This document shows, in pieces, positions 34,577 to 44,712 of a stretch of DNA of 64,000 bases. Both the position numbers and the translations under genes were made by a program. The first letter of the stretch is position 1. The number at the start of each line of letters is the position of its first letter. Below the pieces are notes generated by a model. It made no database searches. It saw only the letters and a program-made list of their open reading frames with translations, and was not told where the DNA came from. Location: positions 1-64,000 of the forward strand of contig NZ_BILX01000034.1 of NCBI RefSeq assembly GCF_004000785.1, written 5' to 3'. The stretch is from Paenibacillus ehimensis NBRC 15659. Lineage in GTDB: Bacteria; Bacillota; Bacilli; Paenibacillales; NBRC-103111.

Positions 34577-35338
34577 TCAAGTCAGCCAGCCCCCGTTGGG
34601 ACTGATAATTTGCCCTGTGATGTAACCGGATTCGGGGAGCGCGAGGAAATAGACGAGCGACGCGATCTCGTCGGGTTTCCCGAAGCGGCCGACGGGAATA
34701 TCGTTTTCGATCATCTCTTTCTCCCGCTCGTCAAACCCTGCCATCATCAACGTATCGACTGCGCCGGGAGCTACGGCGTTCACGGTGACCCCGGACGGCG
34801 CAAGCTCCTTCGCCAACGCCTTCGTAAAGGCGTTTATGCCGCCCTTGGCGGTCGAATAAGCGACCTCGCAGGAAGCGCCGGAGATGCCCCAAATCGACGA
34901 CACGTTGATAATTCTGCCGTACTTTTGACGGATCATGGCCGGCATAAATTGACGCGTCATCAGAAACGCGCCCTTCAAGTTGATGTCCATAATTTCGTCC
35001 CACTGGGCCTCCTCCAAATCGGAAAAGAGGCCGTAATGCGAAATACCGGCATTATTGACCAAAATATCGGGGACAAGACCGTGCTGCGCCAGTTTCTCCT
35101 GCATCCGTTCGATTTGCTCCCTCGACCGCAGGTCTGCCGTTACCGTTAACACGCGGCTCCCCAGCTTCATACAAGTGCGGGCCGTTTCGTTCGCCCCTTC
35201 GTGCGAATTCAGGTAATGGATGACCACATTCATGCCCACCGAAGCGAAACGGCAAGCGATCGCGGCGCCAATCCCGCGGCTCGCCCCCGTGACGAGCACC
35301 GTTTGCTCCGGAAAAGGCTTACTATGACTAGGTTCCAT
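34577..35338 (-). CDS. ymfI: Short-chain dehydrogenase/reductase YmfI
   Basis: A 253-residue SDR. The NAD(P) site is VTGASRGIGAAIA near residue 14, NNAG near 90, and the catalytic Tyr-Lys lies in AYSTAKGG near 155, followed by GAVDTLM. In B. subtilis YmfI reduces the pentanone intermediate on EF-P Lys32 to 5-aminopentanol; this paralogue sits after the ymfF and ymfH homologues as there. FabG-like ketoacyl reductase activity cannot be excluded. Its start lies inside the end of ymfH, an overlap of about ten bases. GTG 35347 is an alternative start. Confidence 0.88.
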   Translation of the reverse strand: MEPSHSKPFPEQTVLVTGASRGIGAAIACRFASVGMNVVIHYLNSHEGANETARTCMKLGSRVLTVTADLRSREQIERMQEKLAQHGLVPDILVNNAGISHYGLFSDLEEAQWDEIMDINLKGAFLMTRQFMPAMIRQKYGRIINVSSIWGISGASCEVAYSTAKGGINAFTKALAKELAPSGVTVNAVAPGAVDTLMMAGFDEREKEMIENDIPVGRFGKPDEIASLVYFLALPESGYITGQIISPNGGWLT

Positions 35339-36620
35339 TCGCTTCACTTGTCACAATCGAAGCGGCCAGACGGCTCCAATCGAAATGCACGCGCAGCCGC
35401 TCGTTGACATCCTCCAGGGTCAACTCTTCATACACGGGCAGCATATCGAATAAATCGATGCCCTTAAACCGGTATTTCGTAAATTCATTGGCGATCGCTT
35501 CAGGCGAGTTGAGCTGGCGCAGGAAAGCGCCGATTTTTTTCTTCTTGCTGCGCTCGAAATCGGCGGAGGCAATCCCGTCCGCTTTGACCCGGTCGATTTC
35601 TTCCTGCACGCGGCCGATCAATCGCTCAGGATCCTTCGTATCTCCGCCGATCACGGTAAACGCATAATTTTCGGCAATATTGTACTCGGAGCCGAAGCTG
35701 TCGGAAATTAACTGCTCGTCGTACAGCTTCTGGTAAATGGCCGAGCTGGGGCTTACCAAAATGTCGAGCAGCACCTTCATGGTCAGTTCCCGCTTCAGCA
35801 GCTCCCGTCCCCGCAATGGCTGCCCCGGCTCCTTGCACCCGAACAAGCACTTGGGCAGCGAGACCGGCAGCACGGTCACTTTACGCGGAGCCTTCACTTG
35901 GTCCGGCTCATCTTCAAAATAACGGTGGATCGTCCCCTGCGGCTTGAACGTTTTCCCCGCTTGGTTCCGTTTGACCAGCTCCATAATGTCCTGCGGGTTG
36001 ACCCCGCCTACGACAAACAAGCTCATATTGCTCGGATGATAAAACGTATGGTAGCACTCATACAGCATTTCTTTCGTAATTTCACCGATGGATTCGATCG
36101 TTCCGGCAATATCGATATGTACCGGATGCTTATGATACATCGTTTCGATCAGTCCGAAATAGGCCCGCCAGTCCGGATTGTCCCGGTACATATTGATTTC
36201 CTGGCCGATAATGCCTTTTTCCTTCTCCACGTTTGCATCCGTAAAATACGGATTTTGCACAAAGTTCAGCAGCGTCGACAAGTTTTCCTCGATGTGCTCC
36301 GTCGCGGAAAATAAGTAGGCCGTGCGATCGAAGCTTGTGAAGGCGTTGGCAGAAGCCCCTTGGGCGGCGAACACGGAAAAGATATCCCCTGTCGGCTCCT
36401 CGAACATTTTATGCTCCAAAAAATGCGCGATACCGTCCGGCACTTTGCGCCGCGCTTCGCCTTCGACCTGAAAATCGTTATCGATCGAGCCGTATTTTGT
36501 CGTAAAGGTGGCATATGTTTTCTGGAAGCCTTCCTTCGGTAAAACAAACACGCTCAATCCGTTCGGAAGCTCTTCGGTGTACAACGTTTCCTTTACATGC
36601 GGATAAGGGATCGTGCGCAT
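35328..36620 (-). CDS. ymfH: M16 family peptidase YmfH (active zinc site)
   Basis: A 430-residue zinc peptidase of the insulinase family. The inverted motif HFLEH (near residue 67-71) is intact, with the third ligand Glu likely in KGIIGQEINMY near 140. It has two M16 domains. It follows directly on the inactive partner ymfF, matching the usual active/inactive M16 pairing. In B. subtilis both are needed for full EF-P modification, though how is unclear. Overlaps ymfI. Confidence 0.92.
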   Translation of the reverse strand: MRTIPYPHVKETLYTEELPNGLSVFVLPKEGFQKTYATFTTKYGSIDNDFQVEGEARRKVPDGIAHFLEHKMFEEPTGDIFSVFAAQGASANAFTSFDRTAYLFSATEHIEENLSTLLNFVQNPYFTDANVEKEKGIIGQEINMYRDNPDWRAYFGLIETMYHKHPVHIDIAGTIESIGEITKEMLYECYHTFYHPSNMSLFVVGGVNPQDIMELVKRNQAGKTFKPQGTIHRYFEDEPDQVKAPRKVTVLPVSLPKCLFGCKEPGQPLRGRELLKRELTMKVLLDILVSPSSAIYQKLYDEQLISDSFGSEYNIAENYAFTVIGGDTKDPERLIGRVQEEIDRVKADGIASADFERSKKKKIGAFLRQLNSPEAIANEFTKYRFKGIDLFDMLPVYEELTLEDVNERLRVHFDWSRLAASIVTSEANGT

Positions 36621-37964
36621 TTATTGCCCCCCTTTATTATCACGTAAGAAATAAATCGTATCCAGCTGCACCTGACGGGCCATCCGGCGGATCTGCTCTT
36701 TATCCGTTTGCTCCACCGCTTCGATCAATGCCGGAACCGTGCGGTCGGCGCCGGACAGACGGTTGTTGAAATCGAAAGCGATCAGCTCGAAGGCCGAATC
36801 CTGCAGCTCGCGCAAATGTCCGGTAATCATCGCTTTCGTCTGCTGCAGCTCCGTATCGCTGATTTGCCCCTCTTCCATGGCTGTCAGCTGTTCCTTGATA
36901 ATCGAGACAGCTTTCTCGTAATTTGCGATTTCGATGCCCGATTGGATCGTCAAGATGCCTTTGTGCCCGTCCAAGCGGGAGGAGGCATAATAGGCCAAGC
37001 TCGCCTTTTCGCGGACGTTGGTGAACAGCTTGGAATGGGGATATCCTCCCAAGATCCCGTTATATAGCAGCGCCGACGGGTACGAATCGTCCGCATACGA
37101 GGTTCGCACGCGAAGCCCCATATTCAGCTTCCCTTGGTTTACATCGAGACGCTCGACGACTTCCTTCACTTGACCGACGCTGCGGTGCTCGGCTCTGAGC
37201 GAGTAGTCCGAAGAACGCTCGCCCCTGGCCGCAAAGTAGCGTTCAATCAAGGGAAGCACCTGCTCCAGCTTCGTATTGCCTACCACATAAATATCGATCG
37301 GCGACTGCCGCAGCAAGGCTTCATACCGTTCGGTCAAGCCCTCTGCGTCGATCGATGGGATACGATCGATCGTGCCAAGCGGATGGAGCCGGTACGGCTC
37401 GTTGCTGCACATTTCGGCGATGCACCGTTCCGCAGCATAGCGGATTTTGTCATTAACGATAGACTCCAGCCGCTTCTGCAGCGTCGTTTTCTCGGAATCG
37501 ATATATTTGCGGACCAAGGTTCGGCCTTCCATCGCCGGCTGCGTAATCGCTTCGCCCAAAAATTGAATGGCTTGATCAAGCAGCGGCTGCGGACTCGAAA
37601 CGAAATCGTCCTGAATCACATCCATGCGGAATTGTAGCATCTGGTAATCCCCGCGCTTGTACACGTCAAACCCGAAACCGGCCCCGTACAAATCGTCCAG
37701 CTTCTCGCGGAACTGCTTCGTTTCCGGGTAGGTTTTGCTGCCGCGCCGAAGCACAAAAGGAATAAGCGCATTAGGTGTAACCGTATCCTCCTGCAGCGGA
37801 CTGCCCACATAGACGGATATTGCATAAGTTTTGAACTGCTCCGTCGGCAGCACATGCACACGCACGCCCTGCACCGTTCCCCGTTCGAATCGTATTTGCT
37901 TCAAAGACGAAACAACTCCTCTCATCATCATGGCTTCACTTCCGCCTTCCCGGGTATATTCCAT
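36621..37964 (-). CDS. ymfF: M16 family peptidase-like protein YmfF (catalytically dead)
   Basis: A 447-residue M16 fold without HxxEH: the site reads PFVLRRGSKTYPE, so no zinc ligand set is present. Substrate-binding features stay, including the R/Y segment VREKASLAYYASSRLDGHKG near 335. It should form a dimer with the active YmfH encoded immediately downstream (0-base gap). In B. subtilis the ymfF homologue is one of the genes affecting EF-P 5-aminopentanol modification. ATG 37964 has AGAGGA five bases upstream; ATG cluster near residue 12 is an alternative. Confidence 0.9.
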   Translation of the reverse strand: MEYTREGGSEAMMMRGVVSSLKQIRFERGTVQGVRVHVLPTEQFKTYAISVYVGSPLQEDTVTPNALIPFVLRRGSKTYPETKQFREKLDDLYGAGFGFDVYKRGDYQMLQFRMDVIQDDFVSSPQPLLDQAIQFLGEAITQPAMEGRTLVRKYIDSEKTTLQKRLESIVNDKIRYAAERCIAEMCSNEPYRLHPLGTIDRIPSIDAEGLTERYEALLRQSPIDIYVVGNTKLEQVLPLIERYFAARGERSSDYSLRAEHRSVGQVKEVVERLDVNQGKLNMGLRVRTSYADDSYPSALLYNGILGGYPHSKLFTNVREKASLAYYASSRLDGHKGILTIQSGIEIANYEKAVSIIKEQLTAMEEGQISDTELQQTKAMITGHLRELQDSAFELIAFDFNNRLSGADRTVPALIEAVEQTDKEQIRRMARQVQLDTIYFLRDNKGGQ

Positions 37965-38022
37965 TATATTCCTCTATAAACAGAAGAAGCAACCGTGAAG
38001 ATGGTTACTTCTACTACATGCG

Positions 38023-38829
38023 CTATTTGCAGAAAATATGTTTGCCGATTTGCTTAACTTGTGGACGGGACCAAATCCATTTGGACGTCGCCGTTATCGG
38101 ATTGAAATAATAAATGCATCCGCCGGATGGATCCATCCCGTTCAGCGCGTCTTGAACCGCCTTGCGAGACGTTTCGTTCGGCGTCAGCCATATTTGTCCG
38201 TCCGTTACGGCTGTAAACGCTCCAGGCTGGAAAATGACGCCCGAGACCGTATTCGGAAAGCTTGGCGATTGAACCCGGTTAAGAATAACGGCGGCAACGG
38301 CGACTTGGCCGATATACGGCTCTCCGCGCGCTTCGCCATGTACCGCATTAGCCATCAGATTCAGGTCCTGCTCGGAAAGTCCGAGACGGTTGGAGCGCGG
38401 TATACCGGCGTTCGCCGGCGGCACATTGGCGCCGGCCGCGCCTCCGCCTTGGGGGGCTTGCCCTTGTCCGGCGCCGGCAACCCAAGGAGGCAGATCTTCG
38501 GTTTTCGCCCTCCAGCCTTTTGTTGCTTCCCACAGCTTCAGCTTCGTTTTGTCCCCAGCGACACCGTCAACCTTCAATCCGAATTCGGACTGAAACCATT
38601 TAAGCGACTTTAAGGTCTGATAGCCGAAATCGCCATCCACCTTGCCGTAATAAAACCCGAGATGCTTCAAGCGACCTTGGAGCTCGTATACGTCGGCCGT
38701 GCCGGACGCTCCGTAGCGGATTTCGTTCTTGCTGAACGTCTGCTGCACCTTCAGATGCTGCTTGAGCTGAAATCCGGCAAACAGAATAAATACCAGGCCA
38801 AGCGTGATGATGATCAATCGTTTATTCAT
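38023..38829 (-). CDS. SleB-family spore cortex/cell wall hydrolase
   Basis: A 268-residue exported hydrolase. It has an N-terminal membrane anchor or uncleaved signal (about 5-22), a peptidoglycan-binding domain (ELQGRLKHLGFYYGKVDGDFG, near 50-105), a Gly/Ala/Pro linker, and a C-terminal SleB catalytic domain (LMANAVHGEARGEPYIGQVAVAAVILNRV, with catalytic Glu in HGEA; then GGCIYYFNP). It acts on spore cortex peptidoglycan as a lytic transglycosylase in the family. ATG 38829 has AAAGGTGA eight bases before. A sigma-G-like promoter supports forespore expression. Confidence 0.9.
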   Translation of the reverse strand: MNKRLIIITLGLVFILFAGFQLKQHLKVQQTFSKNEIRYGASGTADVYELQGRLKHLGFYYGKVDGDFGYQTLKSLKWFQSEFGLKVDGVAGDKTKLKLWEATKGWRAKTEDLPPWVAGAGQGQAPQGGGAAGANVPPANAGIPRSNRLGLSEQDLNLMANAVHGEARGEPYIGQVAVAAVILNRVQSPSFPNTVSGVIFQPGAFTAVTDGQIWLTPNETSRKAVQDALNGMDPSGGCIYYFNPITATSKWIWSRPQVKQIGKHIFCK

Positions 38830-38876
38830 TCTGATACTCACCTTTCCCGCCTTCGTTATGGCAACCTTTTTAAGGT

Positions 38877-38906
38877 TATTATGAGAAAGGGAGTCAGCTT
38901 CTATTC
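38877..38906 (-). promoter_or_regulatory. Sigma-G-like promoter of the sleB-type gene
   Basis: GAATA, 18 bases, CATAATA on the minus strand fits the forespore consensus (gHATR-N18-CATXHTA) at every position. Confidence 0.7.
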
Positions 38907-38954
38907 AGCCTAAACTGGGAATCGCTGGGCCTGTGTAACATGTCCGGAATTCGC

Positions 38955-41528
38955 TCAGGAGCTCATTCGATTCATTTGATATTGCTCAAGCGACATCAAT
39001 ACTTCACGCGGCTTGCTGCCCTCGTAAGGGCCTACGATGCCCCGTGCTTCCATCGTATCGATCAACCTGGCAGCGCGTGTATAGCCGACCCGCATGCGCC
39101 GCTGAAGCAGGGATACGGACGCTTGCTTCGCTTCCAGAATAATTTGGACCGCCTGATCGTACAATTCGTCCTCAAACGTTTCCGTCTCTTCTTGCTTGTC
39201 TTCGACCTGCGGAACCATGTCTTCCACGTATTCCGCCTGCCCCTGCGTCCGGACGAAGCCGACGACCGCTTCCACCTCCTGATCGGACAGGAAGGCTCCC
39301 TGGACCCGGACAGGCTTTGAAGCCCCCATCGGCAAGTAGAGCATATCTCCGCGGCCGAGCAGCTTCTCCGCGCCCGCAGAGTCGAGAATGGTCCTCGAAT
39401 CGACCTGCGAGGAGACGCCGAAGGCGATCCGCGAAGGAATGTTCGCTTTGATAACGCCGGTAATGACGTCGACCGACGGCCGCTGCGTAGCGATGATGAG
39501 GTGGATGCCTGCGGCGCGCGCCATCTGGGCGAGGCGGCAGATCGCATCCTCCACATCGTTGGCCGCAACCATCATCAGGTCGGCCAACTCGTCCACGATG
39601 ACGACGATATAAGGCAGCGGCGCCCCCGTTTGCGTTTCCACCAGCATCGAGTTGTAGCCTTCGATATTGCGTGTGCCGCTTTTGGAGAACAGCTCGTACC
39701 GCTTCTCCATCTCGACGACAACTTTTTTGAGCGCCAGCGAGGCCCGCTTCGGATCCGTTACAACTGGGGCCAGCAGGTGCGGAATCCCGTTGTAAACGTT
39801 CAGCTCGACCATCTTCGGGTCAATCATCAGAAACTTGACTTCGTCGGGCTTGGCTTTATAAAGAACGCTTGTGATGATTCCGTTAATACAAACGGATTTC
39901 CCCGATCCTGTCGCCCCTGCGACGAGCAAGTGCGGCATACGCGCGAGATTGCCGACGATCGGCTGCCCGGAAATATCGCGTCCCAGCGTGATCGATAATT
40001 TCGACGCCGCGTCCTGAAAGGCCGGGCTTTCCATGACCTCGCGCATCGTGACCACGGATACCTCGGTATTCGGCACCTCGATCCCGATGGCGGACTTGCC
40101 CGGAATCGGCGCTTCCATACGGATATCCTTCGCAGCCAAGGCAAGGGCGATGTCATCCGTCAAGCTGACGATGCGGCTCACTTTCACGCCGACGTCCGGC
40201 TGGATTTCGTACCGGGTAACCGCAGGGCCACGGACGACTTCCAAAACTTTGGCGCGTACGCCGAAGCTCTCGAGCGTCGCTTCCAGCTTGCGGGCAACCG
40301 CCTTGTAATCCAGCGAATCGCTTCCTTTGCCCGAAGCGGGCTTGGCCAACAGCTGCAAGGAAGGCAGCTCGTACGGGACAGCGAGCGGTTTGTTTTTGAT
40401 ATCAAAATCGTCGGTTCCTTCGGCTCCTTCTTGCTCATGAGCCGCCGAATCGGGTTTCCGGTCTGCGGCCTTCTGAGCCGAAGCGGAGCTGTCGGACGTT
40501 CGCGCCGCCTCCTGATGAACCTGCTCTTGAAAGTCGCGGATCACCGGAATAGCCGGTTCGCGTTCTTCTTCGTAAGGAATGTTTTGTTCCGGGAAGCCGG
40601 AATCGTTGTCGTATGAATCCGGTGCCGCCGAATAGACCGTAACCGCTTCTTCCTCCTCTTCCGGTTGAACGCGGTCCTTTTTCTTCTTGCCTTCCGCCTT
40701 GCTCTTCTCCGGCGTTTCGGTCGGATTAAGCAGCTCGAAGAACAAGCTGCGCATTTTTCCCGGCTTTCGTTCCTTGCGCTCCGGCTTCAGCGTCTCTTCG
40801 TCGAACTCGTCCTCCGGGGGCGGCACATAGACCGTTGCAACAGACGGCTTCTTCTTGCGCTGCGCGCTCGCGGCCGCCGCCTTCACACGGCTTCTCTCCA
40901 GCAGCTTGCGCTTTATGTATTGGCCAAGCAGCGTCTCGGCAAACGGCTTGCGCCCGCTAATTTTGTTCATGATATCGCCGACCGATAATCCCGTAATGAG
41001 AATGAATCCTACGACGAACAGCGTGTACTGAATCAGACGGGCGCCCAGGTTGCTGAACAAAAAATGCAGCACCGCGTAGAGCACCGCCCCGATCATTCCA
41101 CCGCCGACGCCGTCGGTCAGAATCGCCATTCCTTTTTCCGTCGGATCCAATCCGTCTATCATACTCGCCCATGTCTGGGACAGCACTTGGCCTTCCGTGA
41201 AATTCCCTTTCGGGTAAAGCTGCGAGAACAGGCTGATATGGCTCATCAGCAGCAGCGACAGGATGATCAGAAGCACCCCGAGCTTGCGGTGCGTCCGCCA
41301 AACCGGCCATTCTCTTTTCATCATCGCGTACAATCCGGCGTATATAAACACGAGCGGAATGAGAAAATCCCAAGTTCCGATCACAAATCGAAACAGATAG
41401 GTCAACGAACGGGCTACCGAACCTTCACGGGATAAAGCGATGATCGAAAAAATCAAAATAACGATGCCGTACAGTTCAAATTTGAGATTTGTTTTGATTC
41501 CCTTGCCCTTTTTCCTTTTCCTGGCCAA
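38955..41528 (-). CDS. spoIIIE: DNA translocase FtsK/SpoIIIE
   Basis: An 857-residue translocase. It has about four N-terminal membrane helices (to about 190), a charged, Glu/Lys-rich linker (190-370), then the motor with [15 protein letters not shown] near 520 and [13 protein letters not shown] near 630, and a C-terminal gamma DNA-reading domain ([19 protein letters not shown]). It moves DNA into the forespore and acts at division septa. Longer than B. subtilis SpoIIIE (787) because of the linker. TTG start with GGGGGTGAG upstream. The position after ylzJ matches B. subtilis spoIIIE. Confidence 0.95.
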   Translation of the reverse strand: MARKRKKGKGIKTNLKFELYGIVILIFSIIALSREGSVARSLTYLFRFVIGTWDFLIPLVFIYAGLYAMMKREWPVWRTHRKLGVLLIILSLLLMSHISLFSQLYPKGNFTEGQVLSQTWASMIDGLDPTEKGMAILTDGVGGGMIGAVLYAVLHFLFSNLGARLIQYTLFVVGFILITGLSVGDIMNKISGRKPFAETLLGQYIKRKLLERSRVKAAAASAQRKKKPSVATVYVPPPEDEFDEETLKPERKERKPGKMRSLFFELLNPTETPEKSKAEGKKKKDRVQPEEEEEAVTVYSAAPDSYDNDSGFPEQNIPYEEEREPAIPVIRDFQEQVHQEAARTSDSSASAQKAADRKPDSAAHEQEGAEGTDDFDIKNKPLAVPYELPSLQLLAKPASGKGSDSLDYKAVARKLEATLESFGVRAKVLEVVRGPAVTRYEIQPDVGVKVSRIVSLTDDIALALAAKDIRMEAPIPGKSAIGIEVPNTEVSVVTMREVMESPAFQDAASKLSITLGRDISGQPIVGNLARMPHLLVAGATGSGKSVCINGIITSVLYKAKPDEVKFLMIDPKMVELNVYNGIPHLLAPVVTDPKRASLALKKVVVEMEKRYELFSKSGTRNIEGYNSMLVETQTGAPLPYIVVIVDELADLMMVAANDVEDAICRLAQMARAAGIHLIIATQRPSVDVITGVIKANIPSRIAFGVSSQVDSRTILDSAGAEKLLGRGDMLYLPMGASKPVRVQGAFLSDQEVEAVVGFVRTQGQAEYVEDMVPQVEDKQEETETFEDELYDQAVQIILEAKQASVSLLQRRMRVGYTRAARLIDTMEARGIVGPYEGSKPREVLMSLEQYQMNRMSS

Positions 41529-41642
41529 GGCCGCTCACCCCCGAGCCTTCATTATACCATAAACTGGGGTGAAGCTAAACGAAGAATGCGAAAATATATT
41601 CCCCTCCGGCAAATCAGGAGCGGGGAAAACTGTCGGCTTCCT

Positions 41643-41879
41643 TTATTCACCGGCTTCCCGGGCCATCGGCTGAAACTCGATCATTCGACCTGGAGCGTAT
41701 TGGGGGTTCAAAAAATCCTGCGGGTTGCAGCTGATCAGCCGGACGATCCTCGCTTGCTGCGCGTTGACCGGCTCAACCTGCATCCTGACCCCGTTCATCA
41801 CGATATCGACGGTGGACGATTTCATCGCTTCGATTCCTTCGTAGACGGTTTCCAGCGGCAGTATCGAATAATGAATCAT
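41643..41879 (-). CDS. ylzJ: YlzJ-like protein
   Basis: A 78-residue cytosolic protein of the YlzJ family, with [17 protein letters not shown] at the start, a central [14 protein letters not shown], and [10 protein letters not shown] near the end. Function unknown; conserved between tepA and spoIIIE in sporulating Bacillales. Start overlaps the tepA stop by four bases (ATGA), so they are co-translated. Confidence 0.88.
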   Translation of the reverse strand: MIHYSILPLETVYEGIEAMKSSTVDIVMNGVRMQVEPVNAQQARIVRLISCNPQDFLNPQYAPGRMIEFQPMAREAGE

Positions 41880-42628
41880 TGGATCATGCCTCCCGCATGG
41901 CCGGCGCGGCGCTCGTCGATCAAGGCGTTGAGCTTGCGAATGGCTTCTCCGATGCCGCCCAGCGAATCGATGAGTCCGTATTTGACGGCATCCGCACCGA
42001 TGACCGTCGTGCCGATGTCGCGCGTGAGCTCGCCCGTTTTGAACATCAGTTCTTTGAATTTCTCCTCGTCGACCCGGGAATGCCGGGTGACGAAGCGGAT
42101 CACTCGCTCCTGCATTTTGTCCAAATATTCGAAGGTCTGGGGAACGCCGATCACCAGACCGTTCAGACGGATCGGATGAATCGTCATCGTTGCGGTCTCG
42201 GCAATGATCGAATAATTGGCCGAGACGGCAATCGGGACTCCGATGCTGTGCCCGCCGCCGAGCACGAGCGTGACCGTCGGTTTGGACAACGTAGCGATCA
42301 TTTCGGCGATCGCCAGCCCGGCTTCCACGTCTCCGCCTACCGTGTTCAAAATAATAAGCACGCCTTCAATTTTTGCGTTTTGCTCCGCGGCTACAAGCTG
42401 CGGAATCAAATGCTCGTACTTGGTCGTTTTGTTTTGCGGCGGCAGAACGATATGTCCCTCCACCTGACCGATAATGGTCATGCAAAAAATATTGGATTCG
42501 GTGGTAGGCGCAGCTGTCTGCCCTAACTGCTGAATCGTATCGACCGTCGCGCTTTTGCGTCCTTCTTCCGTTGTCGGCGCTTGGGGCGGCTGCACCGGCT
42601 GCTGCTCTTGTTTGTCGTTGGATTGCAT
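41876..42628 (-). CDS. tepA: ClpP-like translocation-enhancing protein TepA
   Basis: A 250-residue ClpP-fold serine protease of the TepA (YmfB) type. The Gln/Pro-rich N-terminus lacks a signal. Nucleophile Ser lies in GGGHSIGVP near 130, catalytic His probably in [10 protein letters not shown] near 152, and the oxyanion Gly-Gly in [10 protein letters not shown]. In B. subtilis it is linked to preprotein processing and sporulation. ATG 42628 is placed ten bases after GGAGG; ATG 42637 is too close. Gene order rnjB-tepA-ylzJ-spoIIIE is as in B. subtilis. Confidence 0.93.
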   Translation of the reverse strand: MQSNDKQEQQPVQPPQAPTTEEGRKSATVDTIQQLGQTAAPTTESNIFCMTIIGQVEGHIVLPPQNKTTKYEHLIPQLVAAEQNAKIEGVLIILNTVGGDVEAGLAIAEMIATLSKPTVTLVLGGGHSIGVPIAVSANYSIIAETATMTIHPIRLNGLVIGVPQTFEYLDKMQERVIRFVTRHSRVDEEKFKELMFKTGELTRDIGTTVIGADAVKYGLIDSLGGIGEAIRKLNALIDERRAGHAGGMIQ

Positions 42629-42713
42629 GAAGAACATCCCTCCGTTAGCTGAAATGTCCTTGTTAGTATGGTGCAGTCGGCCAAAACTATGCGGGGTTCC
42701 GAGAAGGATATAC

Positions 42714-42764
42714 GGAAAAAAGACCGCGTAAACCGTGGGAATCTGCCCTCCGTTTACGTGGTCT
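42714..42764 (-). terminator. Intrinsic terminator after rnjB
   Basis: AGACCACGTAAAC pairs with GTTTACGCGGTCT (one mismatch), then six T on the minus strand. Confidence 0.85.
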
Positions 42765-42827
42765 TTACAAGAACCGCTTCTTATTCGACTCTATCCTAAA
42801 GTGAGCTCGTATGACTGGTGGGAAGTT

Positions 42828-44504
42828 TTACACTTCCATGATGATTGGTAAAATCATCGGTCTTCTTCGGGTTTGCTCATATAAAAATCGGCCGAGCGCG
42901 TCTTTGACATGGGTTTTGAGCGAAGCCCACTCATTGACATTTTCGTTCATTAAGCGATGGAGCGTGCTCGTCACGATCCGGTTCGCTTCTTCCAGCAATC
43001 CTTCCGACTCCCGCACGTATACGAAGCCGCGAGAGATAATATCCGGACCGGACAGGATCGTCCCATCCTGCTTGCTGAGCGTTACGACGACGACCAGAAT
43101 GCCGTCTTGGGACAACAGCTTGCGGTCGCGAAGCACGATGTTCCCGACGTCGCCGACGCCGAGACCGTCGATCAGAACGTTGCCTGCCGGCACTTTGGAG
43201 CCTTTGCGGGCGACGCCGTCCTGAATCTCCACCGTATCGCCGTTATCCACGATAAAAATATCTTCGCGCGCGATGCCGACCGATTCGGCAAGCATCCCGT
43301 GCTGGCGAAGCATCCGGTACTCCCCGTGAATCGGGATAAAATATTTCGGACGCATAATATTCAGCATCAGCTTTAATTCTTCCTGGCTGCCGTGTCCGGA
43401 TACGTGTACCCCCGTGATCGAGCCAGGTCCATAAATGACATGCGCGCCAATGCGCATCAGTTCGTCCACCGTCCGCCCTACGTACCGCTCATTCCCCGGA
43501 ATCGGCGTAGCGGCGATGATGACGGTGTCGCCAGGCAAAATGTCCATCTTGCGATGCGTGGAGCGGGCCATCCGCGTCAGCGCCGACATCGGCTCGCCCT
43601 GTGATCCTGTAGACAGAATGGCTACGCGGTCGGCCGCGAGTTTGTTCACTTCCTCCGGTTCGATCAACATTCCATCCGGAATGCGCAGATACCCCAGCTC
43701 GCTGGCGATGCTCACGACATTTACCATGCTCCGTCCGATCACGGTCAGCTTGCGGCGGGTCGATTCGCACGCGTCAATCACCTGCTGAATCCGGTGAATG
43801 TTGGAGGCGAAGGTTGCGATCACGACACGTTGCTTCGCTTTCCGGAATACGTCTTCGATTTCCGCGCCTACGCTGCGCTCCGAACCGGTATATCCCGGAC
43901 GCTCCGCATTCGTGCTGTCCGACAACAGTGCAATAACGCCTCTGCGGCCGATCGCTGCCATCTGGTGAAGATCCGCGTACTGCTCGTTGACCGGCGTCTG
44001 ATCGAACTTGAAGTCACCGGTATGAACCACGTTGCCTTCCGGCGTTTCCAAGCATACCCCTACCGAGTCGGGAATACTATGGTTCGTCTTGAAGAATGTC
44101 GCGGTCATGCAGCCGAGCTTTAATTCCGAATCGGCCGTAATGACAATCCGTTTCGTTTCACCGAGCAGATTCGCTTCCTTCAGCTTCATCTCGATCAGGC
44201 CCATCGTCAGCCTTGTTCCGTACACCGGGACGTTCAGGTGCTTAAGAACGTACGGCAAGCCGCCGATGTGATCCTCGTGGCCGTGTGTAATGACGATTCC
44301 GCGCACTTTATCGCGATTTTCCATCAAGTAAGAAATATCGGGAATGACGATATCGATCCCGAGCATATCTTCCTCCGGAAATTTCAAGCCGCAGTCTACG
44401 ACTACAATATCGTTCGCATATTGAACGACATACATGTTCTTCCCGATTTCACCCACGCCGCCCAGGGCGAAAATCGTTAATTTGTCTATATTTTTCTTGG
44501 ACAA
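42828..44504 (-). CDS. rnjB: Ribonuclease J (RnjB/YmfA position)
   Basis: A 558-residue metallo-beta-lactamase/beta-CASP ribonuclease. Metal site HGHEDHIGG near residue 70, then TGDFKFDQTPV near 160, TFASNIHRIQQ near 235 and IHGEYRMLRQHG near 390. RNase J has 5'-exo and endonuclease activity on mRNA. TTG 44504 is nine bases after GGAGG; the in-frame TTG at 44522 lacks a site. Its place after dapA matches B. subtilis rnjB (ymfA); a second RNase J would be expected elsewhere. It is part of the three-nuclease set in this window (with RNase Y and PNPase). Confidence 0.94.
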   Translation of the reverse strand: MSKKNIDKLTIFALGGVGEIGKNMYVVQYANDIVVVDCGLKFPEEDMLGIDIVIPDISYLMENRDKVRGIVITHGHEDHIGGLPYVLKHLNVPVYGTRLTMGLIEMKLKEANLLGETKRIVITADSELKLGCMTATFFKTNHSIPDSVGVCLETPEGNVVHTGDFKFDQTPVNEQYADLHQMAAIGRRGVIALLSDSTNAERPGYTGSERSVGAEIEDVFRKAKQRVVIATFASNIHRIQQVIDACESTRRKLTVIGRSMVNVVSIASELGYLRIPDGMLIEPEEVNKLAADRVAILSTGSQGEPMSALTRMARSTHRKMDILPGDTVIIAATPIPGNERYVGRTVDELMRIGAHVIYGPGSITGVHVSGHGSQEELKLMLNIMRPKYFIPIHGEYRMLRQHGMLAESVGIAREDIFIVDNGDTVEIQDGVARKGSKVPAGNVLIDGLGVGDVGNIVLRDRKLLSQDGILVVVVTLSKQDGTILSGPDIISRGFVYVRESEGLLEEANRIVTSTLHRLMNENVNEWASLKTHVKDALGRFLYEQTRRRPMILPIIMEV

Positions 44505-44670
44505 GTAACTAAACCTCCTCAATGTAATTGACGACGATTTCCATATGATTATTCAAAACCAAATTTTAACCGCACCAGTCACTTGACATCATTATACATG
44601 AAAAAAAAGACTCTTTACAAGTGAGCCGGTCATTTCGCCATCCACCCAGCGTAAAGCGTATTATTCCCAA

Positions 44671-44702
44671 AAAAAGAAAACCGATGCCGCAGGGCACCGA
44701 TT
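44671..44702 (-). terminator. Intrinsic terminator after dapA
   Basis: AATCGGTGCC pairs with GGCATCGGTT (one G-T), then TTCTTTTTTT on the minus strand. Confidence 0.88.
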
Positions 44703-44712
44703 GTCGTATAGC

